From Arcanobacterium_A hippocoleae_A (lineage in GTDB: Bacteria; Actinomycetota; Actinomycetes; Actinomycetales; Actinomycetaceae), in the NCBI GenBank assembly GCA_040360365.1, contig CP136412.1: a stretch of 64,000 nt of DNA; one strand, given 5' to 3'. A model generated the notes under the pieces. That model had not been told where the DNA came from. It saw only the letters and a program-made list of their open reading frames with translations, and did no database searches. Made by a program: the position numbers and the translations under genes. Below, one piece after another: positions 33,127 to 43,369 of the stretch (position 1 is its first letter; each line of letters opens with the position of its first letter).

Positions 33127-34451
33127 CTAACGATTTAATATTTTCTCACTTATCAGGCGTGCCAAATTTTTCGCCGCATGAGTTTTGCTGCCGCTGATAA
33201 CACTTTGTGCTTCACCCATGTTATTTACCACGAAAAGGACAGTATCAACGTTTCCAAATCCGTCATTTACCCCGACCTGGTTTATTACTAGGAAATCGGC
33301 TCCTTTTCGAAGTGCCTTTTCAAGTCCAAGTTCATAAAAGTTCTTTTCGGCGCTGCCGGTTTCCGCTGCGAATCCGACAATCACTTGTTCTTTGCGGTTC
33401 TTGCGCGATTCCACCAAAATCCGAAGAATGTCTGGGTTCGGCTCAAGCTCAAGCGTCAATTTCCCGCTGCGTTTAATTTTCGTATTGCTGCGATTTTTCA
33501 CACGATAATCTGCAACAGCAGCAGCCATAATCACCGCATCGGCATTTTCCGCGAAATACATTATTTTTTCCTGCAGCTGTCTTGCCGTAACTACCGGAAT
33601 AATTTCGACGGATCCGCGGCAATCATTTCCATTTTGCGGAGAAAAATCTGCCGCCGATGCGAAAATATCTTGTGAAATATTTGCAGCTACCAAATTTACC
33701 TGTGCGCCAAGCGCGGCGAATTCTTGTGCAAGTTTCACCGCCATTGTGCCAGTTGAACGGTTTCCAATATACCGAACCGGATCGATTTCCTCGTGTGTTC
33801 CGCCGCCGCTGAGAAGAATTTTTTTCCCGCTAAAATCGGTTCAGAATCATGATTTGTTAAATCTGCTGCAGATTCATCCGGAGTCAGCAGTTCTTTTACA
33901 CGCAGGAAAATATCTTCAGGTTCGCTCATCCTGCCAAGACCGGAATCCGTACCAGTTAGCTGCCCGCTTTCCGGACCGATAAATTGAAATCCGCGGGACT
34001 TTAAAACGGAAATATTTTCCATCGTTGCAGGATTGTTCCACATTTCAGTATGCATCGCCGGAGCGAGCAATATTGGGCAGCGGGCAGCGAGTACAGTGCT
34101 GCATAAGAGATTGTCAGCAATACCGGCACGAAGTTTGGCAACCGTATTTGCGGTAATTGGTGCAATAACAATTAAATCTGCCTGCTGCCCAAAACGTACG
34201 TGTGTAACGTCCGCTGCATTTTCCGCGGTACCGAGATAGACCTGGTTGCCGCTAATTGCCTCCCATGTAGTTTTTCCGACCATTTCAAGGGCGGATTGAG
34301 TCGGAATTACATGGACTTCAATACCCGCTTTCCGCAGTAGGCGCACAAGCGTAACACTCTTATACGCAGCAATTCCGCCAGTTACACCTAATACTACCTG
34401 CAGCGGACGGCTGCGCCCGACGGCACTAATCTGATTTGCGAAAAATCCCAT
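33127..34451 (-). CDS. coaBC: Bifunctional CoaBC (one frameshift)
   Basis: Phosphopantothenoylcysteine synthase and decarboxylase of coenzyme A synthesis. The N-terminal flavodoxin-like decarboxylase has GVTGGIAAYKSVTLVRLLRK, the FMN-binding and PAMHTEMWNNPA motifs. The C-terminal synthase has FAENADAVIMAAAVADYRVK and TIK-like lysines. One A is missing near 33825; the restored joint reads AGKKILLSGGGTHEEIDPVR. Corrected length is about 441 residues. It lies downstream of rpoZ and gmk, the usual order. Confidence 0.93.
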
Positions 34452-34534
34452 TTAAACCTACGTTACGGTTGCCGATATTATCGCGGTTGAATTGAAACTA
34501 AGCCGGAATATCCAAAATCGTAAATTTTGTCGAA

Positions 34535-34807
34535 TTATGCTTCGTCTGCGAAGTGTTTTTCCAGTTTATCTGCAACGATTTCTTCGAGTGCGACAGAAAG
34601 CGGTTTATCTTCCGGAGTAACCGCAATAAGCGGACCAACTTCAGTAATATTTCCGTCGCCGGATTTCATTTCTTGGCGGTAAGCATTAATTTGCCGCGCA
34701 CGTGCAGCACCATAAACTGCGAGTTCGTACTTTGACTCTACACGGGCAAGAAGCTCGTCAATTGCAGGTTTGGTAATTCCCTCTGGATTTGCTGATGTAC
34801 CGAACAT
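34535..34807 (-). CDS. rpoZ: RNA polymerase omega subunit
   Basis: 90-residue omega subunit stabilising the beta' subunit. GITKPAIDELLARVESKYEL and VYGAARARQINAYRQEMKSG are the conserved omega signatures. It stands between gmk and coaBC. Confidence 0.95.
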   Translation of the reverse strand: MFGTSANPEGITKPAIDELLARVESKYELAVYGAARARQINAYRQEMKSGDGNITEVGPLIAVTPEDKPLSVALEEIVADKLEKHFADEA

Positions 34808-34919
34808 TCATCCCTCTCAAGTTTGTTGTCAATCATTGCTGACGGCAATAGTTTCGATAGCTTTATCTTATATCGGTATCTATTAACCAAGCAGACGCAA
34901 CTATCTGCAAAGTTCAATA

Positions 34920-35549
34920 CTACCGAGCATCTGCAATGATTTGCAGAATCTTAGCGGTGGCATTAGCCACTGTGTCATTTATGACCACATAATCAAATTC
35001 ATTTTGCGCTGCAATCTCGCATTTTGCAGTGTTTAGCCGGCGTTCTTGTTCTTCACAAGATTCAGTAGCGCGTCCAACCAACCGCGATTTTAATTCTTCC
35101 CACGATGGCGGCGCCACGAAAATTTGGGGAACATCCGGCATTGATTTGCGAACCTGCCGTGCACCTGCAAGATCAAGTTCGAGAATCACTGTTTTTCCTG
35201 CCGCTATTGCTTCATAAACGGGAACTGCAGGTGTGCCGTAACGGTTAATCTTGTGTACTGTGGCCCATTCAAGCATCTGTTTTGCTGCAACTAATGCCGA
35301 AAATTCATCTTCACTTAAAAAATAGTAATGTTTTCCATTTATTTCACCTGGACGGGCATCACGAGTGGTTGCTGAAACTGAGTACCATGCGTGATCAAGG
35401 CGGGTTAGCACCTCTTTGAGGATTGTTCCCTTACCGACTGCTGTCGGCCCGCAGATTACAAATATTCGCCCGGAATATGTGCTGCTATTTGGGATGCTGA
35501 TGGATTGCTGCGCGTTAAGCAGTTTCTTGAAGAAAGGGTTTTCCGTCAT
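34920..35549 (-). CDS. gmk: Guanylate kinase
   Basis: Phosphorylates GMP to GDP. It is 209 residues and intact. P-loop CGPTAVGKGTILKEVLTRL carries Ala-Val where many have Ser-Gly, as in actinobacteria. SVSATTRDARPGEINGKHYY is the GMP-binding block. The first 25 residues before the P-loop are a family-specific extension. It lies between mihF and rpoZ, as in mycobacteria. Confidence 0.95.
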   Translation of the reverse strand: MTENPFFKKLLNAQQSISIPNSSTYSGRIFVICGPTAVGKGTILKEVLTRLDHAWYSVSATTRDARPGEINGKHYYFLSEDEFSALVAAKQMLEWATVHKINRYGTPAVPVYEAIAAGKTVILELDLAGARQVRKSMPDVPQIFVAPPSWEELKSRLVGRATESCEEQERRLNTAKCEIAAQNEFDYVVINDTVANATAKILQIIADAR

Positions 35550-35628
35550 GCGTCAATTATCTAACTCTCGTCTTTTCCTGCAAAACTAAAAGGACGCGAG
35601 AGAAATCTCAAAATAGGATATAAGCAAC

Positions 35629-35664
35629 GATGAAGCTCGGCATTAAGCATCTCCGAGCTTCATC
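35629..35664. terminator. Hairpin between mihF and gmk
   Basis: A 12-bp perfect stem (gatgaagctcgg / ccgagcttcatc) with a 12-base loop follows mihF on the minus strand. An aaaaag run follows on the plus side. Confidence 0.7.
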
Positions 35665-35716
35665 AAAAAGGTACTTTCCAAAGGAGCGTATTTGGATTTA
35701 AGAAGAATCAGGCGTG

Positions 35717-36028
35717 TTAACCAAAAATCTTTATCAACTCTTCGGCTTGGTGCGGACCAAGACCAGCAACTCGCCGCGATTCAGAAATTCCGATTCTTTC
35801 CATAATCGCAGTTGCTTTCGCCACCCCAATCCCAGGAAGCGAAGTGAGAAGTGCGCTAACTTTGAGTTTCCCGGCTACGGGGCTGTCTTTGCCTGCGCCA
35901 AGAACCTCCGATAATTTCAGATTTCCATCTTTTAAATCTTTCTTCAAACGAGCGCGTTCTTTTCGGACGGCAGCAGCTTTTTCAAGGGCTGCTTTACGCT
36001 GTTCATCAGATAATTTCGGGAGTACCAT
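35717..36028 (-). CDS. mihF: Actinobacterial integration host factor
   Basis: 103-residue nucleoid protein unrelated to the proteobacterial IHF and restricted to actinobacteria. The helical N-terminal part (LSDEQRKAALEKAAAVRKER) and the DNA-binding helix-hairpin-like segment LLTSLPGIGVAKATAIMERI are typical. It is directly upstream of gmk, the conserved position. Confidence 0.95.
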   Translation of the reverse strand: MVLPKLSDEQRKAALEKAAAVRKERARLKKDLKDGNLKLSEVLGAGKDSPVAGKLKVSALLTSLPGIGVAKATAIMERIGISESRRVAGLGPHQAEELIKIFG

Positions 36029-36213
36029 TGTGCTTTCCTCCTGTTAAACAAGTGGCTTTGCAGCTGCCGATATCGGCAGCTGCATATAACTATACTTTAA
36101 CGTTAAAGCTTTTATTTTGCGGATGTTTCCACATAAAATTCAAAAGTAATTTGCGTAAGGTTAAAGAAATATACTGTGTACAGAGCCGAAAGGCCTAGAA
36201 TTTGTAACAGAAT

Positions 36214-36260
36214 AGCCACAAATTTTTCGGCATAATGTCTGTTACGAAAAATTTGCGGCT
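36214..36260 (-). terminator. Terminator downstream of nusB
   Basis: A 16-base arm (agccacaaatttttcg) pairs with cgaaaaatttgcggct, one mismatch, 45 bases after nusB. Confidence 0.7.
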
Positions 36261-36304
36261 GCAGCAACTCTGAGAAACAGATTTAAAGCTGCGTATGACA
36301 AAAG

Positions 36305-36904
36305 CTAGTCAATGTTATCTGAATTATTTGCCAGTTCCATTAATGCGTGAGAATCTGCTGCTTCGATTTGAGCTGCGGATGAATTATTTGTTTCGCCTTG
36401 ATATTCAGCTCGGATATCTTGAATCAGCAAATCTTCGCGCACACCATTACCGGAGGTTTCAAGTGCACGGATTTCATTAATCCGATTCAACACGCCCATC
36501 GTAAAACTGATCGCTTTTTCAGTTGAAAAATCACGCGCAAGACCGGAAATCTCTTTCACAATCACCGGCACGTCGACGGATAAAAACATCAACTCAGTAG
36601 CGCCAATCCGCAAAAGATTCCGATCCACCGCACTCATGCGATTTAATGCCCAAGCCGGAGAAGCAGCTTCAATCATTGAATCTACATCATCAGCCCACTT
36701 CGCATAGGTTTCAACAATTTTTACGCCGTACTCTTTGATCGGCTGCTGTGCGGTTGAAATACTGCGGCGCTGACTAAGCAAATCAAGCAGACCGGATTCG
36801 AGGATATCCTTTGTGTCTGCTTCAAATAACACATCTAACGCACGCTGGCGCTGAAGCGAACGGCCTTTCCGTTTAGAATCGCGGTAATTGCGATATTCTG
36901 CCAC
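36305..36904 (-). CDS. nusB: Transcription antitermination factor NusB
   Basis: All-helical RNA-binding protein that helps rRNA antitermination. It is 199 residues and intact; GRSLQRQRALDVLFEADTKD opens the fold and DRNLLRIGATELMFL and KEISGLARDFSTEKAISFTM are conserved. The tail after residue 160 (NGVREDLLIQDIRAEYQGET) is low-complexity and acidic. It follows efp closely in the same direction. Confidence 0.93.
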   Translation of the reverse strand: MAEYRNYRDSKRKGRSLQRQRALDVLFEADTKDILESGLLDLLSQRRSISTAQQPIKEYGVKIVETYAKWADDVDSMIEAASPAWALNRMSAVDRNLLRIGATELMFLSVDVPVIVKEISGLARDFSTEKAISFTMGVLNRINEIRALETSGNGVREDLLIQDIRAEYQGETNNSSAAQIEAADSHALMELANNSDNID

Positions 36905-36996
36905 TTTGTTGCTTCCAATTCTGATTGTTCGTGAATAGTAAATCGTTTCTATTCGGAATATCTGAAAATTTTCGTAAAGAAAAACGGGAAACTAAC

Positions 36997-37041
36997 GCGG
37001 CCGATACAAAACAGTTTTCACATCTGTTATATCGGCCACGC
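36997..37041 (-). terminator. Hairpin after efp
   Basis: Arms gcggccgatacaaaacag and ctgttatatcggccacgc pair imperfectly 13 bases after the corrected efp stop. It lies between efp and nusB, so it may only attenuate. Confidence 0.5.
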
Positions 37042-37053
37042 AGTTCGAAAAAA

Positions 37054-37610
37054 TTATGCGCGGTTAATATATTCACCGGTGCGGGTATCAACTTTCAGTT
37101 TATCGCCTTCATTTACAAAGAGCGGTACCTGAATTTCATAACCGGTTTCCAAAGTCGCCGGTTTGGTGCCAGCATTGGAACGATCCCCTGCAGACCCGGT
37201 TCAGTGTGCGCTACCTCAAGAATAACTGAAGAAGGAAGTTCAATAAAAAGTACTGTCCCTTCATTCGTCGCCACCACTACGTTCTGATTTTCAAGCATGA
37301 AATGTGAAGCGCCGCCTACGACTTCAGCTGAAATCGGGAGCTGCTCGTACGATTCGAGATCCATGAAAATAAAATCTTGACCGTCGTTGTAAAGGTACTG
37401 CATATCCCGACGATCAACTGTGGCTGTTTCGACTTTTACACCAGCGTTGAAAGTCTTATCAACATTCTTTCCAGAAAGCACATTCTTCAGTTTGGTCCGC
37501 ACAAATGCCGGGCCTTTCCCTGGCTTTACGTGCTGGAATTCCACAACCTGCCAAAGCTGGCTGTCAATCTTCAAAACCATCCCATTTTTCAAATCGTTGG
37601 TTGTTGCCAT
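37054..37610 (-). CDS. efp: Elongation factor P (one frameshift)
   Basis: Rescues ribosomes at polyproline stretches. I use ATG 37610 (MATTNDLKNGMVLKID), because the longer in-frame start has no family match. FQHVKPGKGPAFVRTKLKNV carries the conserved KPGKG loop whose lysine tip contacts the tRNA. One G is missing in a four-G run near 37180; adding it gives GDRSNAGTKPATLETG, YEIQVPLFVNEGDKLKVDTR and a stop at 37054. About 185 residues. Confidence 0.94.
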
Positions 37611-37760
37611 GATATTACCTAACCTTTTCGCTGCCATAAATTCCAAAGAATCTGCTGGCATTGTTACCCGTTAAAATATAACTCCCATCCAAGAATAGCG
37701 AATGGCTGCCGGTGTGCGCTTATCGAGACTTAAAGTGAGTGACGTTTAACTATTAGTACG

Positions 37761-37945
37761 TTAAACCTGATCCGCATTGCGATTCATATCGTCGTTCCAA
37801 GCCTGCAGGGTCATATCTGTTCCAGCAGTGATTGCTGCAGCAGACGTATCTGCAGCTGCTGTGCTAATAGCCTGCGTTATCGGTACAGCAAAAGTACTGT
37901 TCCTGCGAACAGCGCCATAATTTTGCTGCTGATTAATGTTCGCAA
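37761..37945 (-). CDS. Possible small secreted or membrane peptide (one frameshift)
   Basis: Read on the minus strand, a lysine-rich start is followed by a hydrophobic stretch ISSKIMALFAGTVLFAVPIT, then an Ala/Thr-rich tail with LQAWNDDMNRNADQV before TAA. One T must be added. This resembles a signal peptide or single membrane anchor. The start codon (TTG 37945) is a guess; an aggggaaa ribosome-like site lies upstream. I do not recognise the protein. The rest of 37611-38063 holds nothing else I can support. Confidence 0.35.
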
Positions 37946-38063
37946 TTTTTTTGTTTTAGTTTGCGATGTTTTCCCCTAAGCACTCGGGATGCGGCAGCGG
38001 TTTCTTTGTCAAACGCGAAATTAACGGTATGTACTCGGAAAACAATTTGCGGTATCACGGACT

Positions 38064-38678
38064 TTAGTGGGATGCTAAAATTTCCGCTGCAATTTTACTT
38101 GGAACAAAATCGCTGGTCGTATCAACGTAAGTTGGATGAAATATCTTAACCGCATTAGCAAAATCAGCAACCTGCTCACGCAGAATTCGTCTGGGCATCA
38201 ACAATCCGTTTCCGCCGCCAAACAAATGATTGCGAACTATCAGCTTTGAAATATCAGCATTTAATACGGTAAGGCTGACGGATGCTGCGGTAAGTTTGGA
38301 TGCAAGTATTGAGCTGCTTTCCGGACACAAACGTTCTAGAAAAGCGATGGCGGGAACCAAAATAACATATTGGATCTTCTTGTCTGCACGATACGTGTCT
38401 GCAGTATTTATATCGCGATTTTGTAAATCGCAGCTGCAGTGATAAGTTTCGATATCGGTAAAAAGTGCTTGCAGTATTCGGGCCATACCTGCATCAAACA
38501 ATTCATAATTTCCGGTTTCAACCGCACACTTCAGACTTGAATCAGCGTCTGAATGCGCTGTTAACCCGGCGGCGTCTGCCGCCATCAAGCCGAGTTCTTG
38601 AAAGGCGAAAGCGACTTCGTTTCCACCGGCACCGGGAGCACCCGTGAGAATTATGACTTGCGGTTTTTGAGATGTCAT
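38064..38678 (-). CDS. Shikimate kinase-like protein with degenerate P-loop
   Basis: 204 residues beginning QKPQVIILTGAPGAGGNEVA. The fold order (beta strand, glycine-rich loop, helix FAFQELGLMAADAAG) is that of P-loop kinases such as shikimate kinase, but the lysine of GxxGxGK is replaced (GAPGAGGN). It sits between efp and the true aroK-aroB fusion, so it may be a decayed or repurposed paralogue. ATP binding would need to differ. I assign only a P-loop-like fold. Confidence 0.55.
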   Translation of the reverse strand: MTSQKPQVIILTGAPGAGGNEVAFAFQELGLMAADAAGLTAHSDADSSLKCAVETGNYELFDAGMARILQALFTDIETYHCSCDLQNRDINTADTYRADKKIQYVILVPAIAFLERLCPESSSILASKLTAASVSLTVLNADISKLIVRNHLFGGGNGLLMPRRILREQVADFANAVKIFHPTYVDTTSDFVPSKIAAEILASH

Positions 38679-38762
38679 TTATCTTGCTTCAATTTTCTAG
38701 CGTGAAATTTAGTTATCTGAGCGGGATACGTGTGCAGTGACTTCACTGGTCCGCAGCTGGTT

Positions 38763-40348
38763 TCAATTAGTTTCAATGCCGACGGCAGAAAATGCTTGCG
38801 TCAGAATTTGTGTATCTGGCTTATCGAGAATCAGCGGTTTGCCAATATCTTCAAGCACCACAAAGCGAAGGCGGGAGCGGCGAATTTTCTTATCAGATCC
38901 CATCAAATCATGAAGCTGTTTGCAATTTCCCTTTGGATAATCCACCGGTAAACCGAGTGCGAGAAATGCATCATGGTGTAATTTGGTGAACCCATTTTCT
39001 GCAATTCCCGCAGCTTCTGCTAATGCGGCAGCGAATACGCATCCGATTGCAACAGCTTCTCCATGCCGATATTGATAGTCTTCGGCGCGTTCAATTGCGT
39101 GGGCAAGCGTATGCCCGTAGTTCAGAATTTCGCGCAACCCGCTTTCGCGAAAATCTTGTGAGACGACATTCGCCTTCACCTGCACCGCGCGGTAAATTAC
39201 TTCTGCAAGCCCCGGATTTTGCCAATCCAAAATTTTCCGGCCATGCATTGCAACCAGCTGCAGGATTTCACGGTCTTGGATGAAACCGCATTTCACCACT
39301 TCCCCCATTCCGGCGCGCAGCTCTGCAGCCGGCAATGTGGCGAGAGTATCAAGATCGCAATACACGCCGACCGGCGGATAGAAAGATCCGGCAAGATTTT
39401 TCCCGGTCTCAGTATTGATACCTGTTTTCCCGCCGACGGCAGCGTCAACCATTCCCAGGAGCGTCGTCGGGACATGGATTACATCCACGCCGCGGAGCCA
39501 TGTTGCAGCTACGAACCCGCCGAAATCGGTAGTTGCTCCGCCGCCGACAGTAATAATAAGTCCGTCGCGGCCAAGATGATTTGTCCCTGCGTGCTCCCAT
39601 GCTTTTGCAAGCACGTTGACATTTTTGCAGCTTCACCAGCAGGTACCGCAAATTTGCTGGTCTGTACATCGCAAATTTGCAAGCTTTGCGCAATCTCAAA
39701 GGCGAACTCTTGTACATCCGGTGAATAAATCACCATTGCTGCGGGATAATTTTGTGCTTGGGCAATTATTGATGCTTTTAGGTGATGCCCAATATACACA
39801 GTATATTGCTGCTCTCCGCTGACAGTTACTTTTTGCGGAGGCGACTGAATCGTGGCAAGCGCATCATCAACTACTGAAAATACTGGTTCTTGATTCGAAA
39901 TCAGCACTTCATGAGCAAGCTGCCGATACAGCGGAAGACGTGTTTGGCGTAATCCGGCGAGCTTTGCTTCCACATCGTCGGCGAGAATCGGACGAATATT
40001 GGGAGAGTTACGCAGCCGCGCTGCGAGTACTTTGTCTTCTGCTTCAATCAAAATCACGCGCTGATTTCGTAATGCTTTACGGGTTTTTTCCGTGGTGACG
40101 GCGCCGCCGCCGAGCGAGATTACACCGGTAAAGTTACGCAGTGCGTCTGCAATCACTTCCGCTTCAAGCTGCCGAAACGCAGCCTCTCCGTCTTGGGCGA
40201 AAATATCTTCAATACTTTTTCCCGCCCGTTCTTCAATCAGCCAGTCGGTATCGGTGAAATCTACGCCAAGCCTGCGAGCGACACGTTTGCCGACAGCAGA
40301 TTTCCCGACCCCCGGCATTCCAATAAAAACTGCTTTCGGAAATGTCAT
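38763..40348 (-). CDS. aroKB: Bifunctional shikimate kinase / 3-dehydroquinate synthase (one frameshift)
   Basis: Two enzymes of the shikimate pathway in one chain. Residues 1-170 are AroK: FIGMPGVGKSAVGKRVARRL with intact P-loop, GGGAVT and RPIL. From about residue 180 the AroB part runs (VIYSPDVQEFAFEIAQSL, GGATTDFGGFVAATWLRGVD, NYGHTLAHAIERAEDYQYRH with metal-binding histidines). One A is missing in a five-A run near 39625; adding it gives AAKNVNVLAKAWEHAG. About 528 residues. The same fusion is known in bifidobacteria and some Actinomycetaceae. Its ATG overlaps the aroC stop. Confidence 0.92.
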
Positions 40349-41577
40349 CAGCGCCGCTCCTTCGGAATTGTATGCAAAAACGCCTTGAGATTATGGCGTG
40401 TTTCGCTAATGGAATCTCCGCCGAATTTATCGTTGAGCGCGCGTGCGAGAACAAGCGCAAGCATTGCTTCGCCGATTACCGCGCCGGGAACGACAGCTGT
40501 TGTATCGGAACGCTGGTGGAGAGCTGCGGCTGCCGCGCCTGTCTCAATATCGATGGTCCGAAGCGCATGCGGAACTGTGGAAATTGGTTTGTATGCGAGC
40601 CGTACTATTATCGGCTCACCGTTACTCATTCCGCCTTCAATTCCGCCGGCGCGATTTGTTTCCCGCAAAATTGGTTTCTGCGGAACGCTGATATCGCGCA
40701 GAATTTCATCATGTGCCTGGCTGCCGCGCCTGCCTGCCGTCGTAAATCCATCTCCGATTTCTACACCTTTCACGGCTTGAATTGACATCATTGCACCTGC
40801 AATTTGCGCATCAAGGCGAAGCTGATTATCGGTATAGGTACCTAGTGCTTGCGGCACATTAAATGCGATTACTTCCGCTACTCCGCCGAGGGTGTCGCCG
40901 TCGTGTTTTGCTGCGTCAATTTCGTTGATAAAAGCTGTTTCCACAGCAGTATCAAGCGTTCGTACTGCAGATTGATCAAGTGCGATGAAATCTTTCGGAG
41001 TAAAGTTGGTCCGCACAGATTCAGGCGCTTTTACGCTGCCGATCTGAATTACTTGTGATCCGATTTCAATACCCGCAGCCTGTCTGAGATATGCTTTTGC
41101 AACTGCGCCAAGTGCGGCCCGGGCTGCAGTTTCGCGCGCAGAGGCGCGTTCAAGGACATTGCGTGCGTCGGAAAAACCGAATTTGTTCATTCCCACAAGA
41201 TCGGCATGCCCGGGACGCGGCTTGGTGAGCTTTTTGTTTCGCGCAATTTCACGTTCATCTCCGATACCGGCATTAACCAATAAGTCTTTCGGATCTACCG
41301 GATCTGCGCTCATCACAGTTTCCCATTTTTGCCATTCTGAATTCCGGATAATCAGCGAAATCGGTGATCCAAGTGTTTTCCCATGGCGTAACCCTGAGAC
41401 CACTTCCAGCAGATCTTCTTCAAACTTCTGCCGGCTTCCCCGCCCGTATCCGCGGCGGCGGCGAGCCAGTTCAGATGAAATTTCGGTACTGGTAATTTCT
41501 ACGCCTGCGGGGATTCCTTCAATTAAGGCGACAAGCGCTGCGCCATGCGATTCTCCAGCGGTACTCCAACTTATCAT
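40348..41577 (-). CDS. aroC: Chorismate synthase
   Basis: Converts EPSP to chorismate using reduced FMN. It is 409 residues and intact. It opens STAGESHGAALVALIEGIPA, with RPGHADLVGMNKFGFSDARN and SVPQKPILRETNRAGGIEGG as conserved blocks. Followed by aroKB with stop/start overlap. Confidence 0.96.
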   Translation of the reverse strand: MISWSTAGESHGAALVALIEGIPAGVEITSTEISSELARRRRGYGRGSRQKFEEDLLEVVSGLRHGKTLGSPISLIIRNSEWQKWETVMSADPVDPKDLLVNAGIGDEREIARNKKLTKPRPGHADLVGMNKFGFSDARNVLERASARETAARAALGAVAKAYLRQAAGIEIGSQVIQIGSVKAPESVRTNFTPKDFIALDQSAVRTLDTAVETAFINEIDAAKHDGDTLGGVAEVIAFNVPQALGTYTDNQLRLDAQIAGAMMSIQAVKGVEIGDGFTTAGRRGSQAHDEILRDISVPQKPILRETNRAGGIEGGMSNGEPIIVRLAYKPISTVPHALRTIDIETGAAAAALHQRSDTTAVVPGAVIGEAMLALVLARALNDKFGGDSISETRHNLKAFLHTIPKERR

Positions 41578-41600
41578 GTTTCGATTTTGCCATGTATATG

Positions 41601-42230
41601 TTACGTTTGCGCAATCGAACCAAATAATGTCAGGAATGCCGAGATTACAATCGCAAGTCCCATCGGCGCACTGTGTGCGGAATAAAGTCTTGCGGAAATA
41701 TTTATTTGATCAGATTTTGCGTTGCTTTGACTTTGGTTTAAATAAAATTTCTCTATTCGGGCAGGCAGCGGAAATGGTTTTGCGTCAGTTTTAACTATGT
41801 GCTCAATGTACTCGAATACAGCAAGAATCATAAAAAGTAACAGCATTCCGCATCCCGATAGTACAAGTGCAAAAAGTGCGAGCGTCGGTGATTGGAGTGC
41901 ACACAAATAACTTGTAATCATGATAATGCGGTAATCTCCCCGTCCGAGTAAAAATTCGTTTTTGCCGGCATTGTGCCGAAAGCGGATGAACCCTGATTGC
42001 GTACACCAAAGGAGCAGCAAAATTAAAGCTGCAGCAGCTATTGCTGCGAAAATCTGATAGCTGGTGAGGATTGAAGAATACCAGAGTACGGCAGTTCCGA
42101 TTACGGCAATAAAAGCAGCAAAATGCGTGAGCGGGCGGTATAGATAACCAGTTATCGCATCATAAAGTGAATTTGCGAAAAGCGGCAGAATTACTGCAAT
42201 AACGAAAACTATTAGTGAAATATTTTCCAT
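41601..42230 (-). CDS. Prepilin peptidase-like A24 membrane protease
   Basis: 209 residues, about six to seven membrane helices. The two catalytic aspartates expected for the A24 family occur in LYDAITGYLYRPLT and in FLLGRGDYRIIM (GxGD-like). It would cleave class III signal peptides of pilins, but no pilin or secretion ATPase gene is in the window. It is placed between aroE and aroC as in several actinobacteria. Confidence 0.7.
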   Translation of the reverse strand: MENISLIVFVIAVILPLFANSLYDAITGYLYRPLTHFAAFIAVIGTAVLWYSSILTSYQIFAAIAAAALILLLLWCTQSGFIRFRHNAGKNEFLLGRGDYRIIMITSYLCALQSPTLALFALVLSGCGMLLLFMILAVFEYIEHIVKTDAKPFPLPARIEKFYLNQSQSNAKSDQINISARLYSAHSAPMGLAIVISAFLTLFGSIAQT

Positions 42231-42370
42231 AGCACAAAACTATGCTCATCACACAATTCTGTGCACCCATTAAATCTATTGCTGTGGAAATATCGGAAAA
42301 TTGTGGAGAATAATTCCAAGAGTTTTGATTTTCCGTTATTGTGAGCTGTTTTTCGCCGTAAGTGCTTGGT

Positions 42371-43306
42371 TCAGTGCTTTGCGCATTGCACTGATATCGG
42401 GTGTTTTCCCAGTAAAAGGCGTGCCTGATCAATGGCTTGATGTAAAAGCATTAACCATCCTGGGACTACCGTTCCTCCGTGTTTGGTCCAGACTTGCATT
42501 AGCTGAGTTGGATTCGGCTCATAAACCACGTCAAGAAGAATCTTTTCAGCGAGTGCAGTTTCCGGAGACGGCGTATTTGAAAGAAGTTCTGCAAGCTGCT
42601 CTGCTGCCGAATCTGCAGCGCCAGCGGGCAAAGTTGAAATCACAAGTTCACTGTGCGACATCGTCTTCACGCAATTTTCACTTGCAATATGCTGATAGTT
42701 AAGGTCGAGATGTAGACGGTGCGCCGCAGCAAACACAGTATTCGGGCCGGCGGATTTGCGGGCACACACAGTCACCTGCTGCGCGCCAAGCTGAATTACT
42801 GCCGCTAGTGCCGACGAAGCCGTCGCTCCGGATCCAAGAATCGCAGCTGTTGGAAAATTTCGCTGCGCCGCCAGCTTCCGGGAAGAATCAACTGATATTG
42901 AATTCCGGTTCGGTTCGGCAGAATTTGCGTCGAAAACGCTATCGGTAACTTCACGGATTGCATTCACAATTCCCGCAACATCAGTATTGAATGCGACGCT
43001 CATCCGTGTTTTCGGTCCGGTGGGCTGAAATACAATCGTGTTCGCTGCGCCAACTGACTTTGCAAGTCCGTCGACAATATCTGCGGTTTGGACTGCCGCA
43101 AACTTGAAAGGCATGGTAACTGCAAGCCCAATCCAGGATGTATCCCGCGAATTTAAATATTCGGCAAACTTACCTTGTTCAAGGTGTTCCCGGATAAAAT
43201 ATGGCGCGCCCCAACCGGCAGTATGCAGCTGCGGGGAAAGCGAATGTGAAATTGGGTTTCCGACGACGGCAGCCTTTTTCACAGTTTTACCAGTTTGTGC
43301 AGACAT
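42371..43306 (-). CDS. aroE: Shikimate dehydrogenase
   Basis: NADPH-dependent reduction of 3-dehydroshikimate. It is 311 residues and intact. GNPISHSLSPQLHTAGW binds shikimate, GLAVTMPFKFAAVQTAD contains the catalytic lysine, and AILGSGATASSALAAVIQL is the nucleotide-binding loop. It stands just downstream of mltG. Confidence 0.93.
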   Translation of the reverse strand: MSAQTGKTVKKAAVVGNPISHSLSPQLHTAGWGAPYFIREHLEQGKFAEYLNSRDTSWIGLAVTMPFKFAAVQTADIVDGLAKSVGAANTIVFQPTGPKTRMSVAFNTDVAGIVNAIREVTDSVFDANSAEPNRNSISVDSSRKLAAQRNFPTAAILGSGATASSALAAVIQLGAQQVTVCARKSAGPNTVFAAAHRLHLDLNYQHIASENCVKTMSHSELVISTLPAGAADSAAEQLAELLSNTPSPETALAEKILLDVVYEPNPTQLMQVWTKHGGTVVPGWLMLLHQAIDQARLLLGKHPISVQCAKH

Positions 43307-43369
43307 ATAACCCTAAAATTGAATGTTGGCAATACGGTAATTGCGGCAGCAAGGAGCAGCAAAGGAAAC

